Shown here one piece after another: positions 5,240-5,241 of a DNA stretch of 5,241 nt. Both the position numbers and the translations under genes were made by a program. Origin of the DNA: Collinsella sp. GTDB lineage: Bacteria > Actinomycetota > Coriobacteriia > Coriobacteriales > Coriobacteriaceae. The stretch is taken from assembly GCA_019419485.1 (NCBI GenBank), contig DXZV01000129.1, positions 1-5,241 on the forward strand, in the 5' to 3' direction. Under the pieces are notes generated by a model that did not search any database, was not told the DNA's origin, and saw only the letters and a list, made by a program, of their open reading frames with translations. Positions within the stretch are counted from its first letter, which is position 1. Every line of letters starts with the position of its first letter.

Positions 5240-5241
5240 GA

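Overview
The window is GC-rich (G/C favoured at third codon positions), and every convincing gene lies on the minus strand, so it reads from right to left. Gene content points to a Gram-positive, high-GC gut actinobacterium of the class Coriobacteriia, probably Collinsella-like. The clues are a PRC-barrel/MgtE_N protein, a YtxH protein paired with a PRC-barrel protein, and a membrane-anchored NodB protein with an ubiquitin-like/G5 stalk. The taxonomic call is inference from gene style, not from a marker gene.

Layout in transcription order. (1) 5241-4661: C-terminal part of a CNNM/CorC-type protein (second CBS domain plus CorC_HlyC domain), cut by the window edge. (2) 4636-3803: 24 bp downstream and probably in the same operon, a 277-residue protein. 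Its first ~155 residues resemble the N-terminal domain of cyanophycin synthetase, including an HxxEH motif, but no synthetase domains follow. (3) 3802-3667: a gap with a consensus TATAAT box and a short leader hairpin. (4) 3666-3277 and 3277-2522: a YtxH-type membrane protein and a PRC-barrel protein, coupled by a TAATG overlap and followed by a strong hairpin at 2471-2500. (5) 2450-1045: a membrane-anchored polysaccharide-deacetylase-like protein, broken by a one-base frameshift near 1917 and also lacking the metal-binding histidines of the family. (6) 1044-717: a 328-bp gap with an extended -10 promoter, several hairpins and a chain of very short ORFs. (7) 716-1: the N-terminal part of a PRC-barrel/MgtE_N protein, starting at TTG and cut by the left edge.

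Working picture: envelope and metal-ion housekeeping. CorC-like and MgtE_N proteins at the two ends belong to families linked to divalent-cation transport, YtxH and PRC-barrel proteins are envelope-associated or adaptor proteins, and the NodB protein would face the outside of the membrane. I see no tRNA, rRNA, CRISPR array, transposon, phage gene or attachment site. The items most worth checking are the stand-alone cyanophycin-synthetase-N-like protein, the deacetylase with lost catalytic residues and a frameshift, and the structured leader before the MgtE_N gene.
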